NCBI RefSeq assembly: GCF_031143425.1
Contig: NC_090437.1
Coordinates: 1,181,074,863-1,181,138,862 of the forward strand
Direction of reading: 5' to 3'
Length of the DNA: 64,000 nt
Origin: Pleurodeles waltl
Taxonomy: Eukaryota > Chordata > Amphibia > Caudata > Salamandridae
Below the pieces are notes generated by a model, which saw only the letters and a program-made list of their open reading frames with translations, did no database searches and was not told the origin of the DNA. Shown here one piece after another: positions 54,600 to 64,000 of this stretch. Position 1 is the first letter of the stretch, and each line of letters begins with the position of its first letter. Position numbers and translations under genes: made by a program.

Positions 54600-56160
54600 T
54601 CTGCGCCCGTCCGCGCCTGGCCCGCGCCCAGCACCACGACCCCTGGTCCCCAGCTCTCCCAAGCCCCGCTGATCCGCTACGACCCCACCAGCCTCCACGC
54701 CCTCAACCCAGGGCGCTCCAACACCTGCTTCCAAGCTCACCCCAAACGCACCCATAGACCCTTCGCCTGCAACTCCTGCAAACGCATCTTCCACCACGCA
54801 ACTACCACGACCACAAGCCCACGCGCCATCAACCACCTCAAGTGCATCCTGGTCAACGCTCGTTCCGTCCACAAGCACGCCGTTGAACCCTGGGACCTCC
54901 TGGACTCCACAGCACCGGACGTCGCCTTCATCACGGAGACCTGGATGAACGTCTCCTCTGCTCCAGACATCGCCACCGCCATCCCCGAAGGCTACAAGAT
55001 CTCCAGAAAAGACCGCACCAACCAAGTAGGAGGAGGTATCGCCATCGTCTTCAAAGACTCCATCAGCGTCACCACCTCCACCGAAGACACCCCTCTCGCC
55101 GCTGAACACCTGCATTTTCAGATTTGCACCGACCCGAGGACCACCCTCAGAGGATCCCTCGTCTACCGTCCTCCCGGACCGCGCGCCCCTTTCAGCGACG
55201 CCATCGCCGACTTCATCTCCCCGCACGCCCTCGCCTCGCCGGACTACATCCTCCTAGGCGACCTCAACTTCCATCTGGAACAAAACAACGACCCCAACAC
55301 CACCACCCTGCTCGACAACCTCGCCAACCTCGGCCTCAAGCAACTGGTGAACACCGCCACCCACATCACCGGACACACGCTTGACCCCATCTTCTCCGCC
55401 AGCAAACACGTCTTCTTCAGCCACACCTCCGCTCTACACTGGACCGACCACAGCTGTGTACATTTCACATTCCGACGCGAGACCCGCCACCTCCGCACTC
55501 AACCCATCCCTCGTCGACAGTGGAACAAAATCCCTGAAGAGCAACTCTTCTCCGCACTCGCCGCCAACCAACCAGCGCTCAGCCTCACGAACTGGATCTC
55601 CAACTGCGCAGACAACCTTGCTCCCCTCAAACGCACGCATTGACAGGCCAACACCAAAAAACCTCTCTGGTTCTCTGACACCCTCAAAGAATCGAAGAAA
55701 ACTTGTCGCGCACTCGAGAAGGCCTGGCGCAAGGACCATACCGCTGACAATATGACCACCCTCAAGAACGCTACCCGCGAACACCACCACCAGATCCGTG
55801 CTGCCAAAAGGAACTTTTTTACCGACAGACTGGACAAAAACAGCCACAACAGCAGAGAACTTTTTAGCATCGTCAAGGAGTTCTCCAACCCCAACGTCAA
55901 CGCCAACGCCGTCACGCCCTCACAAGATCTGTGCAACTCCCTCGCCATCTTCTTCCATCGCAATATCAGCGACCTCCACGACAGCTTCGGACACCAGACC
56001 CAACCAAGCATCACCGAACCCACACCTCCGACCATCACCCTCAACGACTGGACCCACATCAACACCGAAGAAACCAAAACCACCATGAACTCGATCCACT
56101 CCGGCGCTCCATCGGACCCCTGCCCTCACTTCATCTTCAATAAAGCCGACGGCATCATCG
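54600..56160 (+). pseudogene. LINE APE endonuclease and linker
   Basis: Plus strand. Endonuclease motifs in order: LVNARSVHKHAV, FITETWM, GGGIAIVFKD, VYRPPG, LLGDLNFHLE, GHTLDPIF and WTDHSCVHF. All catalytic-type positions (N, E, Y-x-P, GDxN, D, SDH as TDH) can be located. A TGA at 55641-55643 interrupts the frame, which continues in the same phase through a Lys-rich linker (REHHHQIRAAKRNFF) to a frameshift near 56160. The enzyme nicks target DNA for target-primed reverse transcription. Confidence 0.75.
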
Positions 56161-56164
56161 CCCG

Positions 56165-57598
56165 CACCTCCAGGCCGTCATCAACTACTCTTTTTCTTCT
56201 GCTACCTTCCCCGAATGCTGGAAACACGCCGAAGTCAACACACTACTAAAGAAACCTACGGCTGACCCGAGCGACCTGAAAAACTTCCGCCCCATCTCGC
56301 TCCTCCCCTTCCCCGCCAAGGTAATAGAGAAGGCCGTCAACAAACAGCTGACCACCTTCCTGGAAGACAACAACCTGCTCGACCCTTCACAAACCGGATT
56401 CCGAACCAACCACAGCACTGAAACCGCCCTCATCTCAGTCACAGACGACATCAGAACCCTGATGGACAACGGTGAAACAGTCGCCCTCATCCTCCTCGAC
56501 CTCTCGGCTTCCTTCGACACCGTCTGTCACCGCACCCTAATCACCTGCCTCCGCTCCACCGGGATCCAAGGCCAGGCCCTGGACTGGATCGCCTCCTTCC
56601 TCTCAAACCGATCCCAAAGAGTCTACCTCCCTCCGTTTCGCTCAGACCCCACCGAGATCATTTGCGGCGTACCTCAAGGCTCATCACTCAGCCTGACACT
56701 CTTCAATGTCTACATGAGCCCCCTCGCCGACATCGTACGCAAGCACGACATCATCATCACCTCCTACGCCGACAACACCCAACTTATACTCTCCCTCACC
56801 AAGGACCCCGCCAGCGCCAAGACCAACCTACAAGAGGGCATGAAGGACGTGGCAGATTGGATGAGGCTCAGCCGCCTAAAGCTGAACTCTGACAAAACGG
56901 AAGTCCTCATCCTCGGAAACACCCCGTCCGCTTGGGACGACTCCTGGTGGCCCACGGCCCTCGGCACCGCACCGACCCCCGCAAACCACGCCCGCAACCT
57001 CGGCTTCATCTTGGACCACCTTCTCACCATGACCAAGCAAGTCAACGCCGTGTCCTCCGCCTGCTTCCTCACCCTCTGCGTGCTCCGCAAGATCTTCCGC
57101 TGGATCCCCGCCGACACTAGAAAAACCGTGACCCACGCCCTCGTCACGAGCCGCCTGGACTACGGCAACACCCTCTATGCTGGGACCACCGCCATGCTCC
57201 AAAAACACCTGCAACGTATTTAAAACGCCTCGGCCCGCCTCATCCTCGACGTACCCCGCAACAGCCACATCTCCGCACACCTGAGACACCTGCATTGGCT
57301 CCCAGTCAGCAAAAGGATCACCTTCCGACTTCTCACCCACGCACACAAAGCCCTCCACAACAAGGGACCGGATTACCTCAACCGTCGCCTCAGCTTCTAC
57401 GCCCCCACCCGTCTCCTCTGTTCCTCGGGCCTCGCGCTCGCTGCCGTCCCTCGCATCCGCCGCTCCACGGCGGGTGGGAGGTCCTTCTCCTTCCTGGCAG
57501 CAAAGACCTGGAACTCCCTCCCCACCAGCCTCAGGACCACCCAGGACCACTCCGCATTCCGGAGACTCCTAAAAACCTGGCTCTTCGAGCAGCAGTAA
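56165..57598 (+). pseudogene. LINE reverse transcriptase
   Basis: Plus strand, frame shifted from the endonuclease. NFRPISLLPFPAKVIEK, QTGFRTNHSTETALI, LILLDLSASFDTVCH, GVPQGSSLSLTLFNVYM, and the catalytic box SYADNTQL where YADDTQL is expected, so one catalytic Asp is Asn. Then LKLNSDKTEVLILG, SRLDYGNTLYAG, HWLPVSKRITFRLL and TWNSLPTSL. A TAA at 57221 splits the C-terminus. Dead copy. Confidence 0.8.
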
Positions 57599-57675
57599 CC
57601 CCTCCCCTTTTTTTCCCCTAGCGCCTTGAGACCCGCACGGGTGAGTAGCGTGCTTTATAAATATTAATGATTTGA

Positions 57676-58576
57676 TTCCCATTTTAACAAGTAATAAGGC
57701 AACTATAATGTTATCTTATGGGAGAGATAGGCCTTGCAGTAGTGATAACCGAATTTAAGAGTTTTTCATTACCAGGACATGCAAAACCTAAAAGTACATG
57801 TCTACATGTATTTAGAGGAGAGAGCATACGCACTTTAGCACTGGTTAGCAGGGTTAAAGTGCACAGAGGTCTAAGGCCAACAAAAATTAGTTCAGCCAAA
57901 TGCAGCACCGACGAGTACGAGATACGTTCAGGAAGGTAAAAAGTTGGACGGGAACCACCCTTTGGCTGACAGGGCTAACAATAGCCATGAAAAATCATTG
58001 ATGCAGTACTTTTATACAAAACCTGGGATAGGGTTTTAATGATAGGATGGTTGAAAAGTTTGGAGTTCAACTATTACTCATTTTATGCAGCTAATTTTAG
58101 ATTAATGCATTTTTATTCAAGGTGTATCTGTGTTATACTTATAAGATAACTAATATGTTTTATCCAACTTTGTCATCTTTCTGTTTAGAAGTCAAAAAGA
58201 GATGCTAATTGATTGATATCATTTTATGATTGTAGTTTGCCCCAGTCTCGATTTATTTTGATAGGACATTTTTAAATTCATTCGTTTTATGCTGAAAATA
58301 AGGATCAACTTGGATCCTTATATGATATTGTTAGGCTCCATTATTGGCATATATGAATTAGATTTCTCAGAAAAAGAGTTCATATCCATTTGTGTGCCAA
58401 CTGCATGTTCTCTTATTGCTCAACATTTGAAGTCAACAGAAGTACAGTTGTTCATAATTTGGAAGGCAAAAATGTGTAAAGTTATGAATCTGTAATCATT
58501 GCAAGCTTTAAGAACCAATAACTATTAAAAGCTTTTTACAGTATTGACATTTTTTAAATAAAATATTCTAGTTTAT
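57676..58576. other. Unassigned sequence between L2 and H4
   Basis: AT-rich, no gene seen. It ends TAT at 58574-58576, the likely H4 target site. Confidence 0.4.
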
Positions 58577-58958
58577 GGGGGTCATTCCAACCTCGGCGGT
58601 AAAAGGCGCTTACCGCCATGCAGAAGACCGCCATAACACCGCCGCGGTAAACCGCCACGTCATTCTGACCCACAACAGGCAAACCGCCAAAATACAGACA
58701 TCCACAAAAGTCTGCCACACCAAAGGGCAGGGAGAAACTGCCGATGACCAAACCTCCACCGTCACGCCAACAGAAATACGCCCACACTATCACGACACAC
58801 GAATCCACGCGGCGGTCTTTCAACCGCGGTATTCCATTGGCGGTACACACCGCCGCGCTCAAAATACACACACATATACAAAACACAGCCACATTGGACA
58901 ATTCGAAATACACACACCTGATACACATACACACACCACTCCCACACACCCAATACAA
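58577..58958. repeat. H4 left terminal and subterminal repeats
   Basis: Terminal repeat followed by GCGGT/ACCGC inverted repeats (e.g. GCGGTCTTTCAACCGCGGT), then CA-rich DNA. Such motifs are the expected binding sites of Harbinger Myb proteins (inference). Confidence 0.6.
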
Positions 58959-58965
58959 TATAAAA
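58959..58965 (+). promoter_or_regulatory. TATA box of gene A (H4)
   Basis: TATAAAA in CAATATAAAACACAC, about 195 bp before the ATG at 59159. The CA-rich context is kept in H3. Confidence 0.45.
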
Positions 58966-59158
58966 CACACACCCACATCACCCACAAACCCCTACTCCTA
59001 GAGATTCGTGAACACGCACAGAGATAAGAGACCCAAGCACACAGACGCGCAATTCACTGTCACCCAGCAATACTACCACGCACGTCAAAATACACACCAA
59101 TACACATCACCACACTTAGCACCACACAATCCACCCCACACATCACCCAAACCACCCC

Positions 59159-60667
59159 ATGGCACCGCAAAGACACCCCAGGTTTTCTGACGCTGAACGC
59201 CAGGGTCATGGTGGAGGAAATTGTACGGGTAGAGCCACAGTTCTTCGGGACACAGGTGCAGCACACCACCATTGCCAGGGAGATGGAGCTATGGAGCAGA
59301 ATAGTGGACAGGGTCAACGCTGTGGGACAGCACCCAAGAAATCGGGACGACATCAGGAAGCGGTGGAACGACCTACGGGGGAAGCTGCGTTCCATGGTAT
59401 CCAGGCACAACATCGCGGTGCAGCGGACTGGCGGCGGACCCCCACCTCCTCCCCCAGAATTTACAACATGGGAGGAGCAGGTCTTGGCGATCCTGCATCC
59501 TGAGGGCCTCGCAGGAGTAGGCGGAGGAATGGACTCTGGTAAATCATATCTTAACTACCTCATCCCCCCAACCCCACCAGCATGCCAACTCATACCCCAA
59601 CCCTCACCCCCACCCCCATCACACCTACTCCTTGCAAATGTCTCACCCTCACAACCCACCCATCCCAACACCAAGCCCTGCATGAGACCACTAAGCATGG
59701 ACACCCATCACCTAAGCATGCCCACTGCACATACCCATTCCCCCCCCACAAACCACCGTCACAAAAGCCCCCACACAGGAATGCAAGCACAGGGGTACAC
59801 GGGCACCCACCCATTGCACGCTATGGCACACACAGAAGCAATAATCATACTATTATACCCCTGCAGGACCCGAACGCCACGTCACCGCGCACGAGGGTCC
59901 ACAAATGTCCACTCCACCCCCAGAAGAGGCCCACAGTGATGACAGCACCTCTGTCTCCCTGGATCTAGATGACCAGCCCGGCCCATCCGGGACCTTTGGA
60001 CAGTCGGTTCCCCTCAGACAGCCACAGGCCACAGCAGACCTTCCCCCCTCTGGGAACACCAGCACAGCACCCACCCAGCGGGCCCATATCTCTGTCCCCA
60101 GGACACGTCAATCAGCGGTGTGTCCACCACTACAGGGCACCCAGGTTAACCCACCACCCCAACAACAACAGGGACGTGGGGGCAGTGGTAGTGGGCACAC
60201 GGTCCAGGGGACAGAGGCACAGGGAAACAGGGGAACTGGGAGGGCTGCTGTGCGACAGGGGGGGGGACAGGCCCAGGGAACCCACCCTCCACGAGGCCCT
60301 CTCCTCCATCATGGGAGCATACCACCACTCCCAGGAGACGATGTCAACGGTACTGGCCAGGTTTCAGGAGATCCAGCTTCTGCAGGAGCAACAGTATATG
60401 GGGTTCGGGGAAGAACTAAGAAACATCAGTACCGCCATGGGCACCATCGTAGTGGCTCTGAATCAGCTAGTCACCACATTGCGGGACACTGTTGCACCAC
60501 AAAGGGCCCCTGACACTAGCATGGACCAAGAACTGCCTACCACCTCCGCCGGCGCTAGTGGACAGGAGGCCCCGACACAAGACCAACAGGCCACCAGAAC
60601 CCCACCCCCTGCAGAAGGTGAACCACCCCGCAAGCGGACCCTGAGATCCAGGAAGAAGACAGAGTAA
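59159..60667 (+). pseudogene. Harbinger Myb/SANT-like gene A (H4)
   Basis: ATG at 59159: MAPQRHPRFSDAE, then one extra base near 59196 shifts the frame before VMVEEIVRVEPQFFGTQ. The domain continues MELWSRIVDRVNAVGQHPRN and DIRKRWNDLRGKLR, followed by a Pro run and WEEQVLAILHPEGLAG. Intron 59539-59866 (328 bp). Exon 2: acidic PEEAHSDDSTS, low-complexity linker, a second shift at the G8 run near 60255, then SIMGAYHHSQETMSTVLARF, a helical segment and basic PRKRTLRSRKKTE. NAIF1-like proteins of this kind bind subterminal DNA and bring in the transposase. Confidence 0.7.
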
Positions 60668-60881
60668 GATGCCAAGACCCCCGCCAGCAAAGGATACCTT
60701 CCTGATTGTCATCCAACTGTCCCACATTGACACCCTGTCCAACCTTACACTGCCCCTGCTCTACTTCCCACAGGCATCTGGACAATGCACCTGTGATACT
60801 GATAGTCTGGACTCTGCCATGAACAATCCTCCACCATTACACCTCAACGATTTGCAACCACCCACCAATTTAGAGCACTGT

Positions 60882-60887
60882 AATAAA
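60882..60887 (+). terminator. Poly(A) signal of gene A (H4)
   Basis: AATAAA, 215 bp after the gene A stop and about 290 bp before the end of the convergent transposase. Confidence 0.6.
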
Positions 60888-61174
60888 CACACTTATTGCA
60901 TAAAAGAATCTGGAGTCTGGCTGTGATTATGTACAAATGTATTAGACATTACCGTGCCAAATGGCATATTCACATTGTGATGCCAACATACCAATGTCAC
61001 ACAGCTGTAGTCCATGGGGAAATAAAGCAGATGCCAAGGCGTGGGGCCCACATCTCTGGAATCGGAAGGGAAAGTCACAACTCAGTTACCATAAACTGGG
61101 GAAAAGGACAGACAGTAGAGAGGTAGTAGGGGTTAAGTATATGTAATATGCCAGTGTGGATTCTTACCTGTGTG

Positions 61175-62210
61175 TCATTGAAAATACTGCTGTATTACAG
61201 TGTTCCTGTTCTCTATGTTGTCCTCTTCGCCTTCCACCTCTTCACTCTCCACAGGCTCCACAGCTGCTACAACACCACCATCTGGACCATCCTCCTGCAG
61301 AAAAGGCACCTGGCGTCGCAAAGCCAGGTTGTGAAGCATACAGCAGGCCACGATGATCTGGCACACCTTCTTTGGTGAGTACATTAGGGATCCACCAGTC
61401 ATATGGAGGCACCTAAACCTGGCCTTCAGGAGGCCGAAGGTCCGCTCGATCACCCTCCTAGTTCTCCCATGGGCCTCATTGTACCGTTCCTCTGCCCTTC
61501 TCCTGGGATTCCTCACTGGGGTCAGTAGCCATGACAGGTTGGGGTAACCAGAGTCTCCTAATAGCCACACATGGTGCCTCTGGAGTTGACCCATCACGTA
61601 AGGGATGCTGCTATTCCGCATGATGTACGCGTCATGCACTGACCCAGGGAACTTTGCATTAACATGGGAGAGGTACTGGTCAGCCAAACACACCATCTGG
61701 ACATTCATGGAATGATAACTCTTCCTGTTCCTGTACACCTGTTCACTCCTGCTGGGGGGGACCAAAGCAACATGTGTCCCATCAATGGCACAAATGATGT
61801 TGGGGATATGTCCAAGGGCATAGAAATCAGCCTTCACTGTAGCCAAATCCCCCACCTCAAGGAAGACGATGTAGCTCCGCATGTGTTTCAGCAGGGCAGA
61901 CAACACTCTGGACAACACCTTGGAAAACATGGGCTGGGACATCCCTGATGATATGGCCACTGTTGTTTGAAATGACCCACTTACAAGGAAATGGAGTACT
62001 GACAGCACCTGCACTAGAGTGGGGATCCCTGTGGGTTGGCGGATTGGTGACATCAGGTCTGGCTCCAACTGGGTACATAGTTCCTGTATAGTGGCTCGGT
62101 CAAGCCTGTATGTCAGTATGACATGTCTTTCCTCCATTGTCGACAGGTCCACCAGCGGTCTGTACACGGGAAGATTTCTCCATCTCCTCGCATGTCCCAG
62201 TGGACGGTGC
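61175..62210 (-). CDS. Harbinger DDE transposase, main exon (H4)
   Basis: Minus strand, open from the acceptor (CCTTCATAG|GCACCG at 62210) to the stop at 61177-61175, about 345 codons. HARBI1-type core in order: EERHVILTYRLDRATIQEL, GIPTLVQVLSVLHFL (helix-turn-helix-like region), CAIDGTHVAL (Asp 1), FPGSVHDAYIMRNSS (Asp 2), GDSGYPNLSW, RRVIERTFGLLKARFRC (Glu) and an acidic tail (ESEEVEGEEDN). All three catalytic residues are present. Intron 2 of H2/H3 is precisely absent at 61557/61558. The true start is expected in exon 1 beyond the window; an in-frame start upstream of 62210 would be non-ATG. Best candidate for an active source. Confidence 0.85.
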
Positions 62211-62399
62211 CTATGAAGGACAACAGCGAGCACAGAGTCAATCAACCCACAGGTACGTAACCACAGCTTGCACATAACACAATTCCCAATGCATTGAATG
62301 GCTTGTATGAGTGTCGATGCAAGGCCTAGATATGTGTGACGCAGTAAATAAGGGATGTGGGCCCTTGAAATGGCGGCTGCCTGACCTGTGAAGTGCGAC

Positions 62400-62590
62400 A
62401 ATGGGATGTGAGGTCAATGCGCTGGCGTGAGACACCGTGGCGGTAGGCGGTCGAAGACCGCGGCGCAAAGCTGCATTGGTTAACATTGAACCCTATGGGT
62501 CTCAGGAGCCAATGACGATGTGCGCCGGCGGTCACTGTACGCACCGCCGCGGTACGCACCGCCGCGGGCGTGACCGCCATTTTCTATCAG
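62400..62590. promoter_or_regulatory. Conserved gene B promoter region (H4)
   Basis: GCGGT/ACCGC-rich region with GGAGCCAATGACGATG (62507) and GTGACCGCCATTTTCTATC (62570). An intronic-type acceptor (TTCCACAG, about 62620) follows, so gene B may have an untranslated first exon here. Confidence 0.4.
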
Positions 62591-62670
62591 CTTAATCACT
62601 TGATACCTGATCTTCCACAGGAGAGGACCTACACTGCAAGTGCTGCTGTGACCACGGTCTGGAAGAGACA

Positions 62671-64000
62671 ATGGCTCATGCGACTGGGGAAAGGGCCCCT
62701 GCCTCCACTGCTCAGGAGTTGGAGAAACTCGTGGATGGGGTCCTCCCCCACTATGCGCTACTCTACGGTCCTCCAGACCAACAGGTAAGTACACTGGGAC
62801 CATGCTTTGTGGGCAATGCCTGTGTTGAGTCGGGTGGATGAAAGATGGTTGGGAGGGGAGCGATTGAGGCATGCATCAAACGACAGATGAGAGCATGTGC
62901 CACATGGCAAGGGTGGGGATGGGGGGGCCACTCACATCGAGCATGCAGAAGATGATGATTATTCTTCTCTCCCTGTACATGTCACATAGGTCAGCGCCCA
63001 CCAGAAAATCGGTATTTGGCGTGCCATCACCAAGGACGTCCGGACCCTGGGGGTCCACCAGAGACGGGGCACCCACTGCAGGAAGAGATGGGAGGACATC
63101 CGACGCTGGAGCAGGAAGACGGCGGAGGCTCAGCTGGGGATGGCCTCCCAACGTGGGAGGGGTGCCAGTCGTACTTTGACCCCCCTGATGTCCCGGATCC
63201 TGGCGGTGGCCTACCCCGAGTTGGATGGGTGCGTGAGGACATCACAGCAGACACAAGGGGGTGAGTACACTCAAATCCTGGTGACTTAGCGCGCAGTGGA
63301 GGTGTCTGGGTGGGGGAGGAGGGCTGTGGGTATCCCTAGGCCAGGGCGATATCTGTAGGCTAGGCCCCTCCGTAAGGCATGGCCCTGTGCCCCCGCCCCC
63401 CACCTCTGTAGGGTGCCAAGTACAGCTATTCATTGCCCTGTGTTATGTATGTGAGCAGAGGTCGCCCATAGGCTTGTAGGCCATGTCCCACGGATTGCGT
63501 AGTCGACCCCAAGTGCGCGGCATAGTGCAGGGGGCTTCTGTGTCTGTCCTGTCCGCCAACGATGTCGCCAATGCATGCACTCAACATTTCTTTATTTTTC
63601 CCCACCCCCCTTTTTTGTTGTCTTCCTGTTCATTTGTGCATTAGCATCATCAGGCGGAGGAGAAGTGGCATCGGAGCACGAGGGAGCTGCATCTCACATG
63701 GCCATGGCGGGCCATGCAACTGACTCGGATTTCACCAGTGAGACGGAGGGCGAGGGGAGCTCCACAGCGGGGACTCGTGCGGATGTCAGTGACAGCGACT
63801 CGTCCTCTGAAGGGAGCTCCCTTGTGGTGGCGGCAACATCCGTGCCCCCCGCTACAACAGGTACAGCTGCCACCCAGCGCACCAGCACCGCCCTCCCAGC
63901 AGCCCCTCAGCGTTTGCCCCGTGCCCGCTCACCCAGGAAGGTGGGCAACTCCTTCGCCCCAGGCACCTCAGGCCCTGCCCATGTCACCCCTGCTGCCCTC
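62671..64000 (+). CDS. Harbinger Myb/SANT-like gene B (H4), partial
   Basis: Exon 1 62671-62784, intron 62785-62989 (205 bp, GTAAGT/CATAG), exon 2 62990-63260, intron 63261-63644 (384 bp, GTGAGT/TTAG), exon 3 63645 to the edge. Phases match at both joints and no stop is seen. Residues 1-38: MAHATGERAPASTAQELEKL ... ALLYGPPDQQ. About 39-100: Myb/SANT-like GIWRAITKDVRTLGVHQRR, RKRWEDIRRWSRKTAEAQ. Exon 3: acidic Ser/Glu linker (VSDSDSSSEGSS), then Arg/Pro-rich RLPRARSPRK. Unlike H2 and H3 this copy is in frame throughout. It differs from gene A outside the short W/RKRW pattern. Role inferred: second DNA-binding protein of the transposon. Confidence 0.75.

Larger units (their letters stand above)
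53300..57675 (+). mobile_element. L2-type LINE, nearly full length
   Basis: CT-rich leader, then APE endonuclease and reverse transcriptase, and a 3' end GCGCCTTGAGACCCGCACGG...TTATAAATATTAATGATT. The tail resembles the TGAT microsatellite tail of the fragment at 23221. The RT motifs and tail type fit the L2 branch of the CR1/L2 group. The 5' boundary is uncertain. Confidence 0.75.
58577..64000 (+). mobile_element. Harbinger transposon copy H4, left part
   Basis: Starts GGGGTCATTCCAACCTCGGC after TAT and runs off the right edge. It contains Myb A (+), the best transposase exon in the window (-) and an in-frame gene B (+). By analogy with H3 its right end and transposase exon 1 should lie about 3-4 kb beyond 64000. 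Confidence 0.85.

Noticed and set aside
54462..55226. Minus-strand frame of 254 codons
   Set aside because: Antisense of the endonuclease coding region; Gly/Val/Asp bias typical of GC-rich shadows.
56876..57550. Minus-strand frame of 224 codons
   Set aside because: Antisense of the LINE reverse transcriptase.
1..64000. Host protein-coding genes, tRNA or rRNA genes
   Set aside because: No exon with host-gene similarity and no tRNA-like box A/box B cloverleaf or rRNA segment was recognised by eye; a database search could still find a small one.

Overview
This window is eukaryotic repeat DNA with no convincing host gene. Nearly everything that can be identified is a transposable element: four copies of a very large PIF/Harbinger DNA transposon, a Ty3/gypsy chromovirus present as a tandem triplication, pieces of a Penelope-like retroelement, an L2-type LINE, a hAT relic, a solo LTR and foldback MITEs. 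Dense nesting and long decayed stretches suit a giant vertebrate genome. The mix (abundant Harbinger, vertebrate-type chromovirus, L2 with a TGAT-type tail, Penelope) fits a salamander, plausibly a newt such as Pleurodeles, whose genome is known for Harbinger expansion. The species is inference.

Layout. 1-2445: right end of Harbinger copy H1. 2446-3164: fragment of a second gypsy family (Gag). 3165-10883: Harbinger copy H2, left-truncated, with a solo LTR (6044-6922) inside its transposase. Gypsy element G1 (10884-18942, minus strand, two LTRs) sits inside H2, whose right end resumes at 18943-19367. A Penelope-like 5' region follows. The block [gypsy 3' part - pol - gag - 5' LTR - H2 tail - Penelope part] is tandemly repeated: U1 13249-21932, U2 21933-31416, U3 31417-38521, with a stray 469-bp piece at 12780-13248. 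U2 later gained a Harbinger-type MITE and an L2 fragment; U3 has a deletion in integrase. 38521-38700: foldback element. 40384-49477: Harbinger copy H3, complete between its terminal repeats, inserted beside or in a hAT relic (49481-50110). 53300-57675: L2-type LINE. 58577-64000: Harbinger copy H4, left end and most genes, cut by the window edge.

The Harbinger family is the most interesting object. Each copy has the same order: Myb/SANT-like gene A (plus strand, two exons), a HARBI1-type DDE transposase (minus strand), a second and different Myb/SANT-like gene B (plus strand, three exons, long repeat-rich C-terminus), minisatellites, then the right end. A conserved 83-nt minus-strand exon near the right end (five copies here) starts MEPEL, ends in an Arg-rich run and a GTGAGT donor, and its phase matches the acceptor of the main transposase exon about 5 kb away. 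The transposase gene therefore appears to be split across the element, with gene B nested in its first intron on the opposite strand. In copy H4 the main transposase exon is open with all catalytic residues, and it precisely lacks an intron of about 98 bp that H2 and H3 retain.

The gypsy, Penelope, hAT and L2 genes are all broken by stops or frameshifts, several of them CGA to TGA changes typical of methylated-CpG decay.
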